This document shows, piece after piece, positions 25,192 to 33,195 of a DNA stretch of 60,859 nucleotides. The notes under the pieces were generated by a model. The model saw only the letters and a program-made list of their open reading frames with translations, ran no database searches and had not been told where the DNA came from. Origin of the DNA: Mycobacterium sp. 852002-51057_SCH5723018 (GTDB taxonomy: Bacteria > Actinomycetota > Actinomycetes > Mycobacteriales > Mycobacteriaceae). Each line of letters opens with the position of its first letter. The first letter of the stretch is position 1. The DNA is taken from the NCBI RefSeq assembly GCF_001667035.1, contig NZ_LZIR01000096.1, positions 1-60,859 on the forward strand, in the 5' to 3' direction. Made by a program: the position numbers and the translations under genes.

Positions 25192-27549
25192 ATGACGGGG
25201 TCGACCGAGTTCAACGGCAAGATCGAGCTGGATATCCGTGATTCCGAGCCGGATTGGGGCCCGTATGCGGCGCCGACGGCACCGGAGAATGCGCCGAACA
25301 TCCTCTACCTGGTCTGGGACGACACCGGCATCGCGACCTGGGACTGCTTCGGCGGCCTGGTCGAGATGCCCGCCATGACCCGCATCGCCGAGCGTGGTGT
25401 GCGACTGTCGCAATTTCACACCACCGCGCTGTGCTCACCGACGCGGGCGTCGCTGCTGACCGGGCGCAACGCCACCACCGTCGGCATGGCCACCATCGAG
25501 GAATTCACCGACGGCTTCCCGAACTGCAATGGACGGATCCCGGCCGACACCGCGCTGATCTCCGAGGCGCTCGCCGAGCGCGGCTACAACACCTATTGCG
25601 TCGGCAAGTGGCACCTGACGCCGCTCGAAGAGTCCAATCTGGCGTCGACGAAGCGGCACTGGCCGACCTCGCGCGGCTTCGAGCGGTTCTACGGCTTCAT
25701 GGGCGGCGAGACCGACCAGTGGTATCCCGACCTGGTATACGACAACCACCCGGTAAACCCGCCGGGCACACCGGAAGACGGCTACCACCTGTCGAAGGAC
25801 ATCGCCGACAAGACCATCGAATTCATCCGCGATGCCAAGGTGATCGCACCGCACAAACCATGGTTCAGCTATGTGTGCCCCGGGGCCGGGCACGCGCCGC
25901 ACCACGTCTTCACCGAATGGGCGGACAAGTATGCGGGCCGGTTCGATATGGGCTACGAGCGCTACCGCGAGATCGTGCTGGAAAAGCAGAAGTCGCTGGG
26001 GATCGTGCCGCCGGACACCGAGCTGTCCCCGGTCAACCCGTATTCGAACGTCAAGGGGCCCAACGGTGAGCCGTGGCCGTTGCAGGACACGGTGCGGCCG
26101 TGGGACTCCCTGAACGACGAGGAGAAGAGGCTGTTCTGCCGGATGGCCGAGGTGTTCGCCGGCTTCCTGAGCTACACCGACGCCCAGATCGGCCGCATCC
26201 TGGACTATCTCGAGGAGTCCGGCCAGCTGGACAACACCATCATCGTGGTGATCTCGGACAACGGCGCCAGCGGCGAGGGCGGCCCCAACGGATCGGTGAA
26301 CGAAGGCAAGTTCTTCAACGGCTACATCGACACCGTGGAAGAAAGCATGAAGCTGTTCGACCACCTGGGTGGGCCCGAGACCTACAACCACTACCCGATC
26401 GGGTGGGCGATGGCGTTCAACACGCCCTACAAGCTGTACAAGCGCTACGCCTCCCACGAAGGCGGCATCGCCGACTCGGCAATCATCTCGTGGCCCAACG
26501 GCATTGCCGCGCACGGCGAGGTCCGCGACAACTACGTCAACGTCTCCGATATCACCCCGACCGTCTACGAGCTGTTGGGCATGACGCCGCCAGAAACGGT
26601 CAAGGGCATCGCGCAAAAGCCGCTGGACGGCGTGAGTTTCAAAGCGGCCCTTGCGGATCCAAGCGCCGACACCGGCAAGCGCACCCAGTTCTACACCATG
26701 CTGGGCACCCGCGGGATCTGGCACGACGGCTGGTTCGCCAACACCGTCCATGCGGCCACGCCGGCCGGTTGGTCGCATTTCGACGCCGACCGGTGGGAGC
26801 TCTTCCACATCGAGGCCGACCGCAGTCAGTGCCACGACCTGGCCGCCGAGCAGCCCGACAAACTCGAGGAGCTCAAGGCGCTGTGGTTCTCCGAGGCCGC
26901 CAAGTACAACGGCCTGCCGCTGGCGGACCTGAACATCTTCGAGACGATGTCGCGGTCGCGGCCCTACCTGGTCGGCGAACGGTCAAGCTACGTCTACTAT
27001 CCCGACTGCGCGGACGTCGGCACTGGCGCCGCCGCCGAGATCCGTGGCCGCTCGTTCGCCGTGCTCGCCGACGTGACCGTGGATACGACCGGCGCCGAGG
27101 GCGTGTTGTTCAAGCAGGGCGGCGGCCACGGCGGCCACGTCCTGTTCATCCAGGACGGCCGGCTGCACTACGTCTACAACTTCCTCGGCGAGCGCCAGCA
27201 GCTGGTTTCCTCGTCCGGCCCGGTCCCGTTGGGCCGGCACCTACTGGGAGTTCGCTATGCGCGGACAGGAACCGTGGAAAACAGTCACACCCCGCTGGGT
27301 GACCTCACGCTGTTCATCGACGACGAGCTGGTCGGCGCCCTGGCCGGTGTGACGACCCATCCCGGGATGTTCGGGCTGGCGGGGGCCGGCATCACCGTCG
27401 GACGCAACGGCGGTTCGGGAGTATCGGGCCGCTACAAGGCGCCGTTCACGTTCACCGGCGGCACCATCGCCCGGGTCACCCTCGACTTCTCGGGCCGGCC
27501 GTACGAAGACGTGGAAAAGGAACTCGCGCTTGCGTTTTCGCGCGACTAA
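25192..27549 (+). CDS. atsA: Type I arylsulfatase AtsA
   Basis: A 785-residue formylglycine-dependent sulfatase, orthologous in position and size to Rv0711. The modification motif is C81-S-P-T-R85 followed by ASLLTGRN; Cys81 must be oxidised to formylglycine. VWDDTGIATWDCFGG at the N-terminus supplies calcium ligands (Asp), VGKWHLTP is the conserved Lys/His region and VVISDNGASGEGG the second metal loop. Residues ~590-785 form a C-terminal beta domain. It hydrolyses sulfate esters, natural substrate unknown. No signal peptide is evident. The ATG at 25192 follows GGGAGTGAGG. The matching activating enzyme is encoded 3.5 kb downstream. Confidence 0.95.
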   Translation: MTGSTEFNGKIELDIRDSEPDWGPYAAPTAPENAPNILYLVWDDTGIATWDCFGGLVEMPAMTRIAERGVRLSQFHTTALCSPTRASLLTGRNATTVGMATIEEFTDGFPNCNGRIPADTALISEALAERGYNTYCVGKWHLTPLEESNLASTKRHWPTSRGFERFYGFMGGETDQWYPDLVYDNHPVNPPGTPEDGYHLSKDIADKTIEFIRDAKVIAPHKPWFSYVCPGAGHAPHHVFTEWADKYAGRFDMGYERYREIVLEKQKSLGIVPPDTELSPVNPYSNVKGPNGEPWPLQDTVRPWDSLNDEEKRLFCRMAEVFAGFLSYTDAQIGRILDYLEESGQLDNTIIVVISDNGASGEGGPNGSVNEGKFFNGYIDTVEESMKLFDHLGGPETYNHYPIGWAMAFNTPYKLYKRYASHEGGIADSAIISWPNGIAAHGEVRDNYVNVSDITPTVYELLGMTPPETVKGIAQKPLDGVSFKAALADPSADTGKRTQFYTMLGTRGIWHDGWFANTVHAATPAGWSHFDADRWELFHIEADRSQCHDLAAEQPDKLEELKALWFSEAAKYNGLPLADLNIFETMSRSRPYLVGERSSYVYYPDCADVGTGAAAEIRGRSFAVLADVTVDTTGAEGVLFKQGGGHGGHVLFIQDGRLHYVYNFLGERQQLVSSSGPVPLGRHLLGVRYARTGTVENSHTPLGDLTLFIDDELVGALAGVTTHPGMFGLAGAGITVGRNGGSGVSGRYKAPFTFTGGTIARVTLDFSGRPYEDVEKELALAFSRD

Positions 27550-27650
27550 GCCGGCAATCACACCCGGTTTCGACGCGACGAAATCCACGGCGATGCAGCA
27601 ATTTGGCGTCATCGTCCCCTGAAAGTGGCCTTTTTCGCCAGTGGCGGCTG

Positions 27651-27679
27651 TAGCATCTGCCTCCGTGATGCCCCAATGA
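27651..27679 (+). promoter_or_regulatory. -10 element and 4-codon leader ORF before DUF4436 copy a
   Basis: A -10-like TAGCAT (27651-27656) is followed after 8 bp by GTG (27665). That codon opens only GTG-ATG-CCC-CAA-TGA, whose stop overlaps the ATG of the main gene (ATGA at 27676). A leaderless transcript starting at the GTG would translate this mini-ORF and feed ribosomes into the membrane-protein gene. Inferred by comparison with the other DUF4436 copies. Confidence 0.4.
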
Positions 27680-28602
27680 CCGCAGAAGCGCCGCCGACGC
27701 CGGCACCGCCCGAATCCCGCGGACCGCGCCTTGCGATCGCGTTCGCGATCGTGGTCGCGCTCATCGTCATCTACGTCCTGTCCCTGATCGCCGTGCACCT
27801 GCTGGCCAAGTCGGCGCCACCGCTGCCCGGGGTGGACCTGAGCAAGGTCGAGGCGGAGGACAGCGTCGTACAGGTGCGGCTTGAGAAACTGGATACCGTC
27901 GCCAACCGCTTGACGGTGAACGTCCTTGTCTATCCGAAGGATTCGCTGTACGACAAGAACTACGGGGTGCTCACCACCGACGCGGCGGTGCGCCTGTACC
28001 CGGAGAACGACCTGGGAGACCTGCAATACCCCGTCGGTAAGGCGCCGGCGCAGGTGAGCACCACCATCGAGGCGCACGGCGATCCCGGCAACTGGCCCTT
28101 CGACACCTACAAGACGGAGATCATCGCGGCCGACGTTTTCACGGGCACCGGTCAAAACCGCGACAAGGCCCCCGCCCGCGTCGAAGCGACCGGAAAGCTG
28201 GACGGTTGGGACGCAACGGTCACCCGCATCCACGACCCCGCTGACTCCAATCCCGATGTCCTGGACGACGTGACGATCACGTTGCACCGGTCCAAGGGTC
28301 CGCTGATCTTCGATGTCGGTATCTGCCTCGTCCTGATCGCCCTGCCGGTGTTGGCGTTGTGGGTGGCCATTCCGGTGGCGTTGGGCAAGACTTCGTTCCT
28401 GCCGCCGATGACGACGTGGTACGGGGCGATGCTGTTCGCCATTGTCCCGCTACGCAGCATCCTGCCGGGCAGCCCACCGTACGGTTCGTGGGTCGACCAA
28501 GCGATCGTGCTATGGGTGTTGATCGCGCTGGTCGTCGCCCTGGCCCTGTTCCTGGTCGGCTGGTGGCGGCAACGGGATCGAAGACAGCCAAAGAAGGCCT
28601 GA
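27676..28602 (+). CDS. DUF4436 membrane protein, copy a
   Basis: A 308-residue DUF4436 protein. A short proline-rich N-terminus precedes one membrane helix (residues ~18-40). A ~190-residue domain outside or at the membrane follows, containing VRLEKLDTVANRLTVNVLV, ENDLGDLQYPVGKAPAQVST and HGDPGNWPFDTYKTE. Then SKGPLIFDVGICLVLIALPVLAL opens a cluster of three C-terminal helices ending in a basic tail. Function unknown; one member is present near the sulfatase in M. tuberculosis (Rv0713). It lies 126 bp after atsA and convergent with pstS (10-bp gap). Confidence 0.88.
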   Translation: MTAEAPPTPAPPESRGPRLAIAFAIVVALIVIYVLSLIAVHLLAKSAPPLPGVDLSKVEAEDSVVQVRLEKLDTVANRLTVNVLVYPKDSLYDKNYGVLTTDAAVRLYPENDLGDLQYPVGKAPAQVSTTIEAHGDPGNWPFDTYKTEIIAADVFTGTGQNRDKAPARVEATGKLDGWDATVTRIHDPADSNPDVLDDVTITLHRSKGPLIFDVGICLVLIALPVLALWVAIPVALGKTSFLPPMTTWYGAMLFAIVPLRSILPGSPPYGSWVDQAIVLWVLIALVVALALFLVGWWRQRDRRQPKKA

Positions 28603-28612
28603 CGGCCCTCTA

Positions 28613-29737
28613 CTACTCCGAATTCGGCGCTGCGGCAGCGCTGATCGCGTCGACGGCGGTCGAGACCCGTGACTGGAAATTCGGCGACAGCGGGATGTAG
28701 CCCATCCGGTTGAGGTCGACTTGGCCGGGTCCGATGGCCGCCTGCAGGAAGGCCTTGACCGCCTTGGCCACCTCGGCGTCCGGGTATTTGGAGCACACGA
28801 TCTCATAGGTGGCCAACACGATCGGATAGACGTCGGGCTGGGCGGGGTTGTAGAACGACGAAATGTCGAGCACGAGATCGTTGCCGGCGCCGATGATTTT
28901 GGCGCCGCTGATGGTCTTGCCGACCGTGTCGGTGCCGATCCGCACCGGGCGCAGTGACCGGCGGCTCGCCGGAGTTTTGATCTCGGCGGCGTACAGACCC
29001 TGCTGCAACGCGAAGGACAATTCGTTGTAGCTGATCGCGCCCTCGGTGGATTTCACCAATGCCGCGGTGCCCTTGTTGCCCTCGGCCCCGGTGCCGACGC
29101 CGCCCTTGAACGTCTTGCCGGTGCCCTTCCAGGTTCCACCGGACGCGGCCTGCAGGTAGGACTGGAAGTTGTCGGTGGTCCCGGATGCGTCGCTGCGATA
29201 GATGACGCGGATGTCCTCCGCCGGCATGGATGCGTTGAGGGCGGTGAGTGCCGGGTCGTCCCAGCGGGTGATGGTGCCGTCGAAGATTTTGGCCAGGGCC
29301 GACGCGTCGAGCACCAAAGTGTCGACGGAGCCGAGGTTGTAGGTGATGGCCATCGGGCCGAACACCACCGGCAGGTTCCAGGCATCGGCGCCGCCGCATC
29401 GCTGTTTGGCCGCGGCGTATTGGTCGCCGGACAGTGGGGTGTCCGACCCGCCGAAATCGGTCTTGCCGGCGAGGAACTCGCTGATTCCGGCGCCCGAGCC
29501 GTTGGCGGTGTAGTTGAGGGTCTGGCTGGAACACGCCTTGTGATACGCGTCGATGAATTTGGTCATCGCGTTCGCTTGCGCGGTCGACCCGCTTGCCGTC
29601 AGGGTCTGCTTGCCGCCGCAGTCCACCTTGGCGCCCGCGGCGTACGCCAGCGTCGCGTGGGAGTTGCTGCACGCCGAAATCGCCACGGCAGCGGCGGCCA
29701 GCAAGCTCATGGCGGCGGCTGATCGCTTGTGCTTCAT
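28613..29737 (-). CDS. pstS: Phosphate-binding lipoprotein PstS (PstS3-like), orphan
   Basis: A 374-residue periplasmic phosphate-binding protein. The signal ends in a lipobox AISA-C23; mature sequence contains VDCGGKQTLTASGSTAQANAM, the TGSGxG-like ANGSGAGISEFLAG phosphate loop, FGGSDTPLS and SDASGTTDNFQSYL. It resembles mycobacterial PstS3. In a full system it feeds PstC/PstA/PstB, but none of these is nearby, so this copy is an orphan inserted within the DUF4436 array on the opposite strand. The ATG at 29737 follows CTGGAGG, a normal ribosome-binding site, unlike its leaderless neighbours. Confidence 0.93.
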   Translation of the reverse strand: MKHKRSAAAMSLLAAAAVAISACSNSHATLAYAAGAKVDCGGKQTLTASGSTAQANAMTKFIDAYHKACSSQTLNYTANGSGAGISEFLAGKTDFGGSDTPLSGDQYAAAKQRCGGADAWNLPVVFGPMAITYNLGSVDTLVLDASALAKIFDGTITRWDDPALTALNASMPAEDIRVIYRSDASGTTDNFQSYLQAASGGTWKGTGKTFKGGVGTGAEGNKGTAALVKSTEGAISYNELSFALQQGLYAAEIKTPASRRSLRPVRIGTDTVGKTISGAKIIGAGNDLVLDISSFYNPAQPDVYPIVLATYEIVCSKYPDAEVAKAVKAFLQAAIGPGQVDLNRMGYIPLSPNFQSRVSTAVDAISAAAAPNSE

Positions 29738-29913
29738 GTTGATGCCTCCAGGCGATCGTGGCGCCCGGCGTCGGCGGCGAGCTCGGTGTCGGGATACACG
29801 TCGACATTTACAGCTCTCGAATTAACTGGCAAACAAACAGCGGATGAACGGGTCGTCCGCGGGTGGTGGGTTCGGGTTTCGCTGGATGGCGAACGCGTGT
29901 TCGGCGGGTTGAC

Positions 29914-29978
29914 CGAAATTGCCTATTGATGAAGGAAATTTCGATGTCGTCGCGCGGACGGCACCGGTTCGCTACCAT
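29914..29978 (+). promoter_or_regulatory. Inverted repeat and -10 upstream of DUF4436 copy b
   Basis: In the 297-bp gap between divergent pstS and DUF4436 copy b, CGAAATT (29914-29920) and AATTTCG (29937-29943) form a perfect 7-bp inverted repeat with 16-bp spacer. A -10-like TACCAT lies at 29973-29978. Eight bases later GTG (29987) opens a 14-codon ORF ending at 30031, three bases before the ATG of copy b, with GGAGG inside it. The repeat may be a regulator site; the rest of the gap has an AT-rich patch but no gene. Confidence 0.4.
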
Positions 29979-30034
29979 CGAACCCCGTGTGCTCGTCCTC
30001 CCCGAGCGCCCCACATCCACGGAGGTGTTGACCG

Positions 30035-30985
30035 ATGACCCATCACGCTCCACCGGCACCGCCGCCTCCGACACCTCCCACGCCGCCAGAGCAGCCGGTC
30101 GCGGCGCCGGCCGAGGCGCCGCCCGAGCGGGGCCGACGGCGCACGCTGATCGTCGTCGGCATCCTGGTGGCCTTTCTCGTCGTTTACGGTCTGTCCCTGT
30201 TCGGCGTCCACTTGCTGGCCAAATCGGCGGCACCAATCAAGCCGCCGGACCTGAACGCCACCAACGACACGATTGTCTTGGTGCGCCTGGAAAAGCTGGA
30301 GACTGTCGCGAATCGCTTGACGGTGAAGGTCCTTGTGATACCCGAGGATTCGATGTTCGACAAACGCCTCGACGTGCTCAAGACCGACACCGCGGTGCGT
30401 ATGGACCCTCCCAATGACCTGGGAGACCTCCAATACCCGGCAGGCAAGTCGCCTGCACAGGTGGCCACTACGATCGAGGCCCATGGCGATCCGAACAATT
30501 GGCCGTTCGACTCGTACAGCACCGACACCCTCTCGGCCGAGGTGCTCGTCGGCCAAGGCGATGCGCGTCAGTACATACCCGCCCGCATAGAAGTAACCGG
30601 GGCGCTGGACGGCTGGGACGTCAGCGTCCGGCGTGTCGGCGAAGCCAGCCAGGAGTCGGACCGGCCCGACAACGTGATCATTACCTTGCACCGGGCCAAG
30701 GGGCCGCTGATCTTCGACTTGGGCATCTGCCTCGTCCTGTTCGCACTGCCCACGCTCGCGTTTGCGGTGGCCATCCAAATAGCTTTGGGCAAAAGAAAAT
30801 TTGTGCCGCCCTTTGTGACATGGTTCGCCGCCATGTTGTTCGCCGTCATCCCCATCCGCAACTTCCTTCCCGGCTCGCCACCACCGGGTGCCTGGATCGA
30901 CCAGGTCTTGGTGATCTGGGTGCTGATGGCGCTGGTCGCGGCCATGGCTCTGTACATGTTCACGTGGTATCGGCAATCGGAGTAA
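30035..30985 (+). CDS. DUF4436 membrane protein, copy b
   Basis: A 316-residue paralogue of copy a. A longer Pro/Ala-rich cytosolic N-terminus (residues 1-40) precedes a membrane helix (TLIVVGILVAFLVVYGLSLF). The conserved domain has VRLEKLETVANRLTVKVLV, NDLGDLQYPAGKSPAQVATT and HGDPNNWPFDSY; RAKGPLIFDLGICLVLFALP leads into three C-terminal helices. The ATG at 30035 is preceded by GGAGG at 30021-30025. It is divergent from pstS and 37 bp upstream of the FGE gene. Function unknown. Confidence 0.9.
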   Translation: MTHHAPPAPPPPTPPTPPEQPVAAPAEAPPERGRRRTLIVVGILVAFLVVYGLSLFGVHLLAKSAAPIKPPDLNATNDTIVLVRLEKLETVANRLTVKVLVIPEDSMFDKRLDVLKTDTAVRMDPPNDLGDLQYPAGKSPAQVATTIEAHGDPNNWPFDSYSTDTLSAEVLVGQGDARQYIPARIEVTGALDGWDVSVRRVGEASQESDRPDNVIITLHRAKGPLIFDLGICLVLFALPTLAFAVAIQIALGKRKFVPPFVTWFAAMLFAVIPIRNFLPGSPPPGAWIDQVLVIWVLMALVAAMALYMFTWYRQSE

Positions 30986-31010
30986 AGCGCATCACAGTAC
31001 GAAAGCGTCC

Positions 31011-31025
31011 TACCCTGAAGGGATG
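31011..31025 (+). promoter_or_regulatory. Leaderless-type -10 at the FGE gene
   Basis: TACCCT (31011-31016) fits TANNNT and lies exactly 6 bp before the ATG at 31023, the spacing expected when transcription begins at the start codon. There is no Shine-Dalgarno sequence at a useful distance (GAAGGG directly abuts the ATG). Confidence 0.4.
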
Positions 31026-31922
31026 CTGACCGAGCTGGTCGATCTGCCGGGCGGATCCTTCCGGATGGGCTCGACGAGCTTTTACCCCGAAGAGGCGCCG
31101 ATCCACACCGTGGCGGTGAGCCCCTTCGCGGTGGAACGGCACCCGGTGACCAACGCGCAGTTCGCCGAATTCATTTCCGCCACAGGCTATGTGACGGTCG
31201 CCGAGCAGCCCATCGACCCGGCGCTCTATCCGGGAGCGGATCCCAAGGACCTGTGCCCGGGCGCGATGGTCTTCCGGCCGACGTCGGGCCCCGTCGACCT
31301 GCGTGACTGGCGGCAGTGGTGGGACTGGGCGCCGGGCGCCGGCTGGCGGCACCCGTTCGGCCCGGACAGCGATCTCGCGGACCGGGCCGACCATCCGGTG
31401 GTGCAGGTGGCCTACCCCGACGCCGCGGCGTACGCGCGCTGGGCCGGCCGGCGCCTGCCCACCGAAGCCGAGTGGGAGTACGCGGCGCGCGCTGGAAGCG
31501 TGACGATCTATTCCTGGGGGGACGAAGCGAATCCCGATGGTCGGCTGATGGCCAATACCTGGCAGGGCAGGTTTCCCTACCGCAACGACGGCGCGCTCGG
31601 TTGGGCGGGGACGTCGCCGGTGGGAACGTTCCCGCCCAACGGATTTGGCCTGCTCGACATGATCGGCAATGTGTGGGAGTGGACCGCCACCGAGTTTTCC
31701 CGCCACCACCGGCTCGATCAGCCGCCCAAAGCCTGTTGCGCACCGTCGGGCCCCCCAACGGCGCCCGATCCGAGCGTGAGCCAGACATTGAAAGGCGGCT
31801 CGCATCTGTGCGCACCGGAGTACTGCCACCGCTACCGGCCGGCCGCGCGCTCGCCGCAGTCACAAGACACCGCGACGACCCACATCGGGTTTCGCTGCGT
31901 GGCCGACGCGGTGTCCGGCTAG
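31023..31922 (+). CDS. Formylglycine-generating enzyme (sulfatase activator)
   Basis: A 299-residue FGE, counterpart of Rv0712. FGE converts the Cys of CxPxR in sulfatases to C-alpha-formylglycine using O2 and copper. The catalytic pair is C263 and C268 within GGSHLCAPEYCHRYRP; other family blocks are PGGSFRMGS at the start, RRLPTEAEWEYAARAG (~143-158), GLLDMIGNVWEWT (~209-221) and the terminal HIGFRCV. Its evident client in the window is AtsA (CSPTR). No signal peptide is seen, consistent with cytosolic modification. The ATG at 31023 lies 6 bp after a -10 hexamer, suggesting leaderless expression. Confidence 0.95.
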   Translation: MLTELVDLPGGSFRMGSTSFYPEEAPIHTVAVSPFAVERHPVTNAQFAEFISATGYVTVAEQPIDPALYPGADPKDLCPGAMVFRPTSGPVDLRDWRQWWDWAPGAGWRHPFGPDSDLADRADHPVVQVAYPDAAAYARWAGRRLPTEAEWEYAARAGSVTIYSWGDEANPDGRLMANTWQGRFPYRNDGALGWAGTSPVGTFPPNGFGLLDMIGNVWEWTATEFSRHHRLDQPPKACCAPSGPPTAPDPSVSQTLKGGSHLCAPEYCHRYRPAARSPQSQDTATTHIGFRCVADAVSG

Positions 31923-32063
31923 GCGTGCCGCCGTCAACCTGACAGCAAATGGGGACCCTTTGGTGCGCAGCACATCAGGGGGCTAAAGCAACCAGTGGGT
32001 TACCGCCCGATGGACGGCGGGTGACGGAGCTTCCGTCGTCGCGCACGGTGATCGCGGGTTCGC

Positions 32064-32078
32064 TAGCATCACCACGTG
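32064..32078 (+). promoter_or_regulatory. Leaderless-type -10 at DUF4436 copy c
   Basis: TAGCAT (32064-32069) lies 6 bp before GTG 32076. The upstream stretch GTCGTCGCGC...CGGGTTCGCTAGCATC closely resembles that before copy b (GTCGTCGCGC...CCGGTTCGCTACCATC), so the promoters appear to be duplicated with the genes. Confidence 0.45.
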
Positions 32079-33074
32079 TCGCCCCTCGACGAGCCGGATG
32101 TCATCAGCGAGCCGATGACCAACGAGGCTCCGACGACACAGGCTCCGCCACCGCCCTCGGACACGCCGCCACCCCCGCCGCCGCCGCCGAGAAGGCCACG
32201 GTCGAAACCGCGCATCGCGATCGGCGTGGCCGTGCTGATGATGGTCATCGCCACCTATACCCTTTCGCTGTTCGGTGTCCACTGGCTGGAAAAGTCGGCG
32301 GGTCCGCTGCCTCCGTTGGACCTGAGTCAGGGCGGGGGAGACGCGACCATTGTGCAGCTACGCCTCGAGGAGCTCAAGCCCGTCGCGAATCGCCTCACGG
32401 TGAATGTGCTTGTGTATCCGGGGATTTCAGCGTACGACAATCGTTTCGACGTGCTGGGCACCGACGTCGCCGTGCGCTTGTATCCCACCAGCGATCTAGG
32501 GGATCTGCATTACCCGAAGGGAAAGGCGCCGGCGCAACTCAGCACCACCGTCGAGGCCCATGGTGATCCCGGTAACTGGCCGTTCGATTCTTACAAGACC
32601 GAGCCGATCTCGGCTGACGCGTTCGTCGGGCCCGGCGACAACCTGAAAAAGGTGCCCGCCCGCGTCGAGGTCACCGGATCGTTGGACGGTTGGGACATCA
32701 TCGTCGACCGCGTTCACGACCCCAGCGCTCTGCCGACAGCGCGGGCCACTGACAACGGCAACGTGATCATCACCTTGCGGAGGGCGAAGGGCCCGCTCAT
32801 CTTCGACCTCGGTATCTGCCTGGTCCTGATCAGCCTGCCCACCCTGGCGCTGTTGGTGGCCATCCCGATGGCGCTGGGCAGGAGGAAGTTCTTGCCGCCG
32901 TTCGCAACGTGGTACGCGGCGAACCTGTTCGCGATCGTCCCGCTGCGCAACATCCTTCCCGGCGCCCCGCCGCCCGGCGCGTGGATCGACCAAGCCATCG
33001 TGCAATGGGTGCTGATCGCGCTCGTGACGGCCATGAGCCTCTATATCTTCGCCTGGGTCCGGCAAGGCGACTGA
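32076..33074 (+). CDS. DUF4436 membrane protein, copy c
   Basis: A 332-residue paralogue with a long proline-rich cytosolic segment (residues ~20-45, including a run of eight prolines), then a membrane helix (IAIGVAVLMMVIATYTLSLF). The conserved domain shows VQLRLEELKPVANRLTVNVL, TSDLGDLHYPKGKAPAQLST, HGDPGNWPFDSYKTE; RAKGPLIFDLGICLVLISLP starts the C-terminal helices. The GTG at 32076 is supported by the -10 six bases upstream; an internal ATG at 32115 would drop 13 residues. A 153-bp gap separates it from the FGE gene. Confidence 0.88.
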   Translation: MSPLDEPDVISEPMTNEAPTTQAPPPPSDTPPPPPPPPRRPRSKPRIAIGVAVLMMVIATYTLSLFGVHWLEKSAGPLPPLDLSQGGGDATIVQLRLEELKPVANRLTVNVLVYPGISAYDNRFDVLGTDVAVRLYPTSDLGDLHYPKGKAPAQLSTTVEAHGDPGNWPFDSYKTEPISADAFVGPGDNLKKVPARVEVTGSLDGWDIIVDRVHDPSALPTARATDNGNVIITLRRAKGPLIFDLGICLVLISLPTLALLVAIPMALGRRKFLPPFATWYAANLFAIVPLRNILPGAPPPGAWIDQAIVQWVLIALVTAMSLYIFAWVRQGD

Positions 33075-33178
33075 GTCGTGGCCGCGTAGTTAACGGCGTC
33101 GTGTTACGGCAGGTAGCGGGCTTTGTTAAAGTCTGATAGCCCGGCTCATTTGGAGCTGCCAGCAAACAAGGTGGTTGA

Positions 33179-33195
33179 TAACATCTCGCTGCGTG
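33179..33195 (+). promoter_or_regulatory. Leaderless-type -10 at DUF4436 copy d
   Basis: TAACAT (33179-33184) precedes GTG 33193 by 8 bp, with no ribosome-binding site near the GTG. This supports the GTG at 33193 over the in-frame TTG at 33175, which lies upstream of the -10. Confidence 0.4.
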
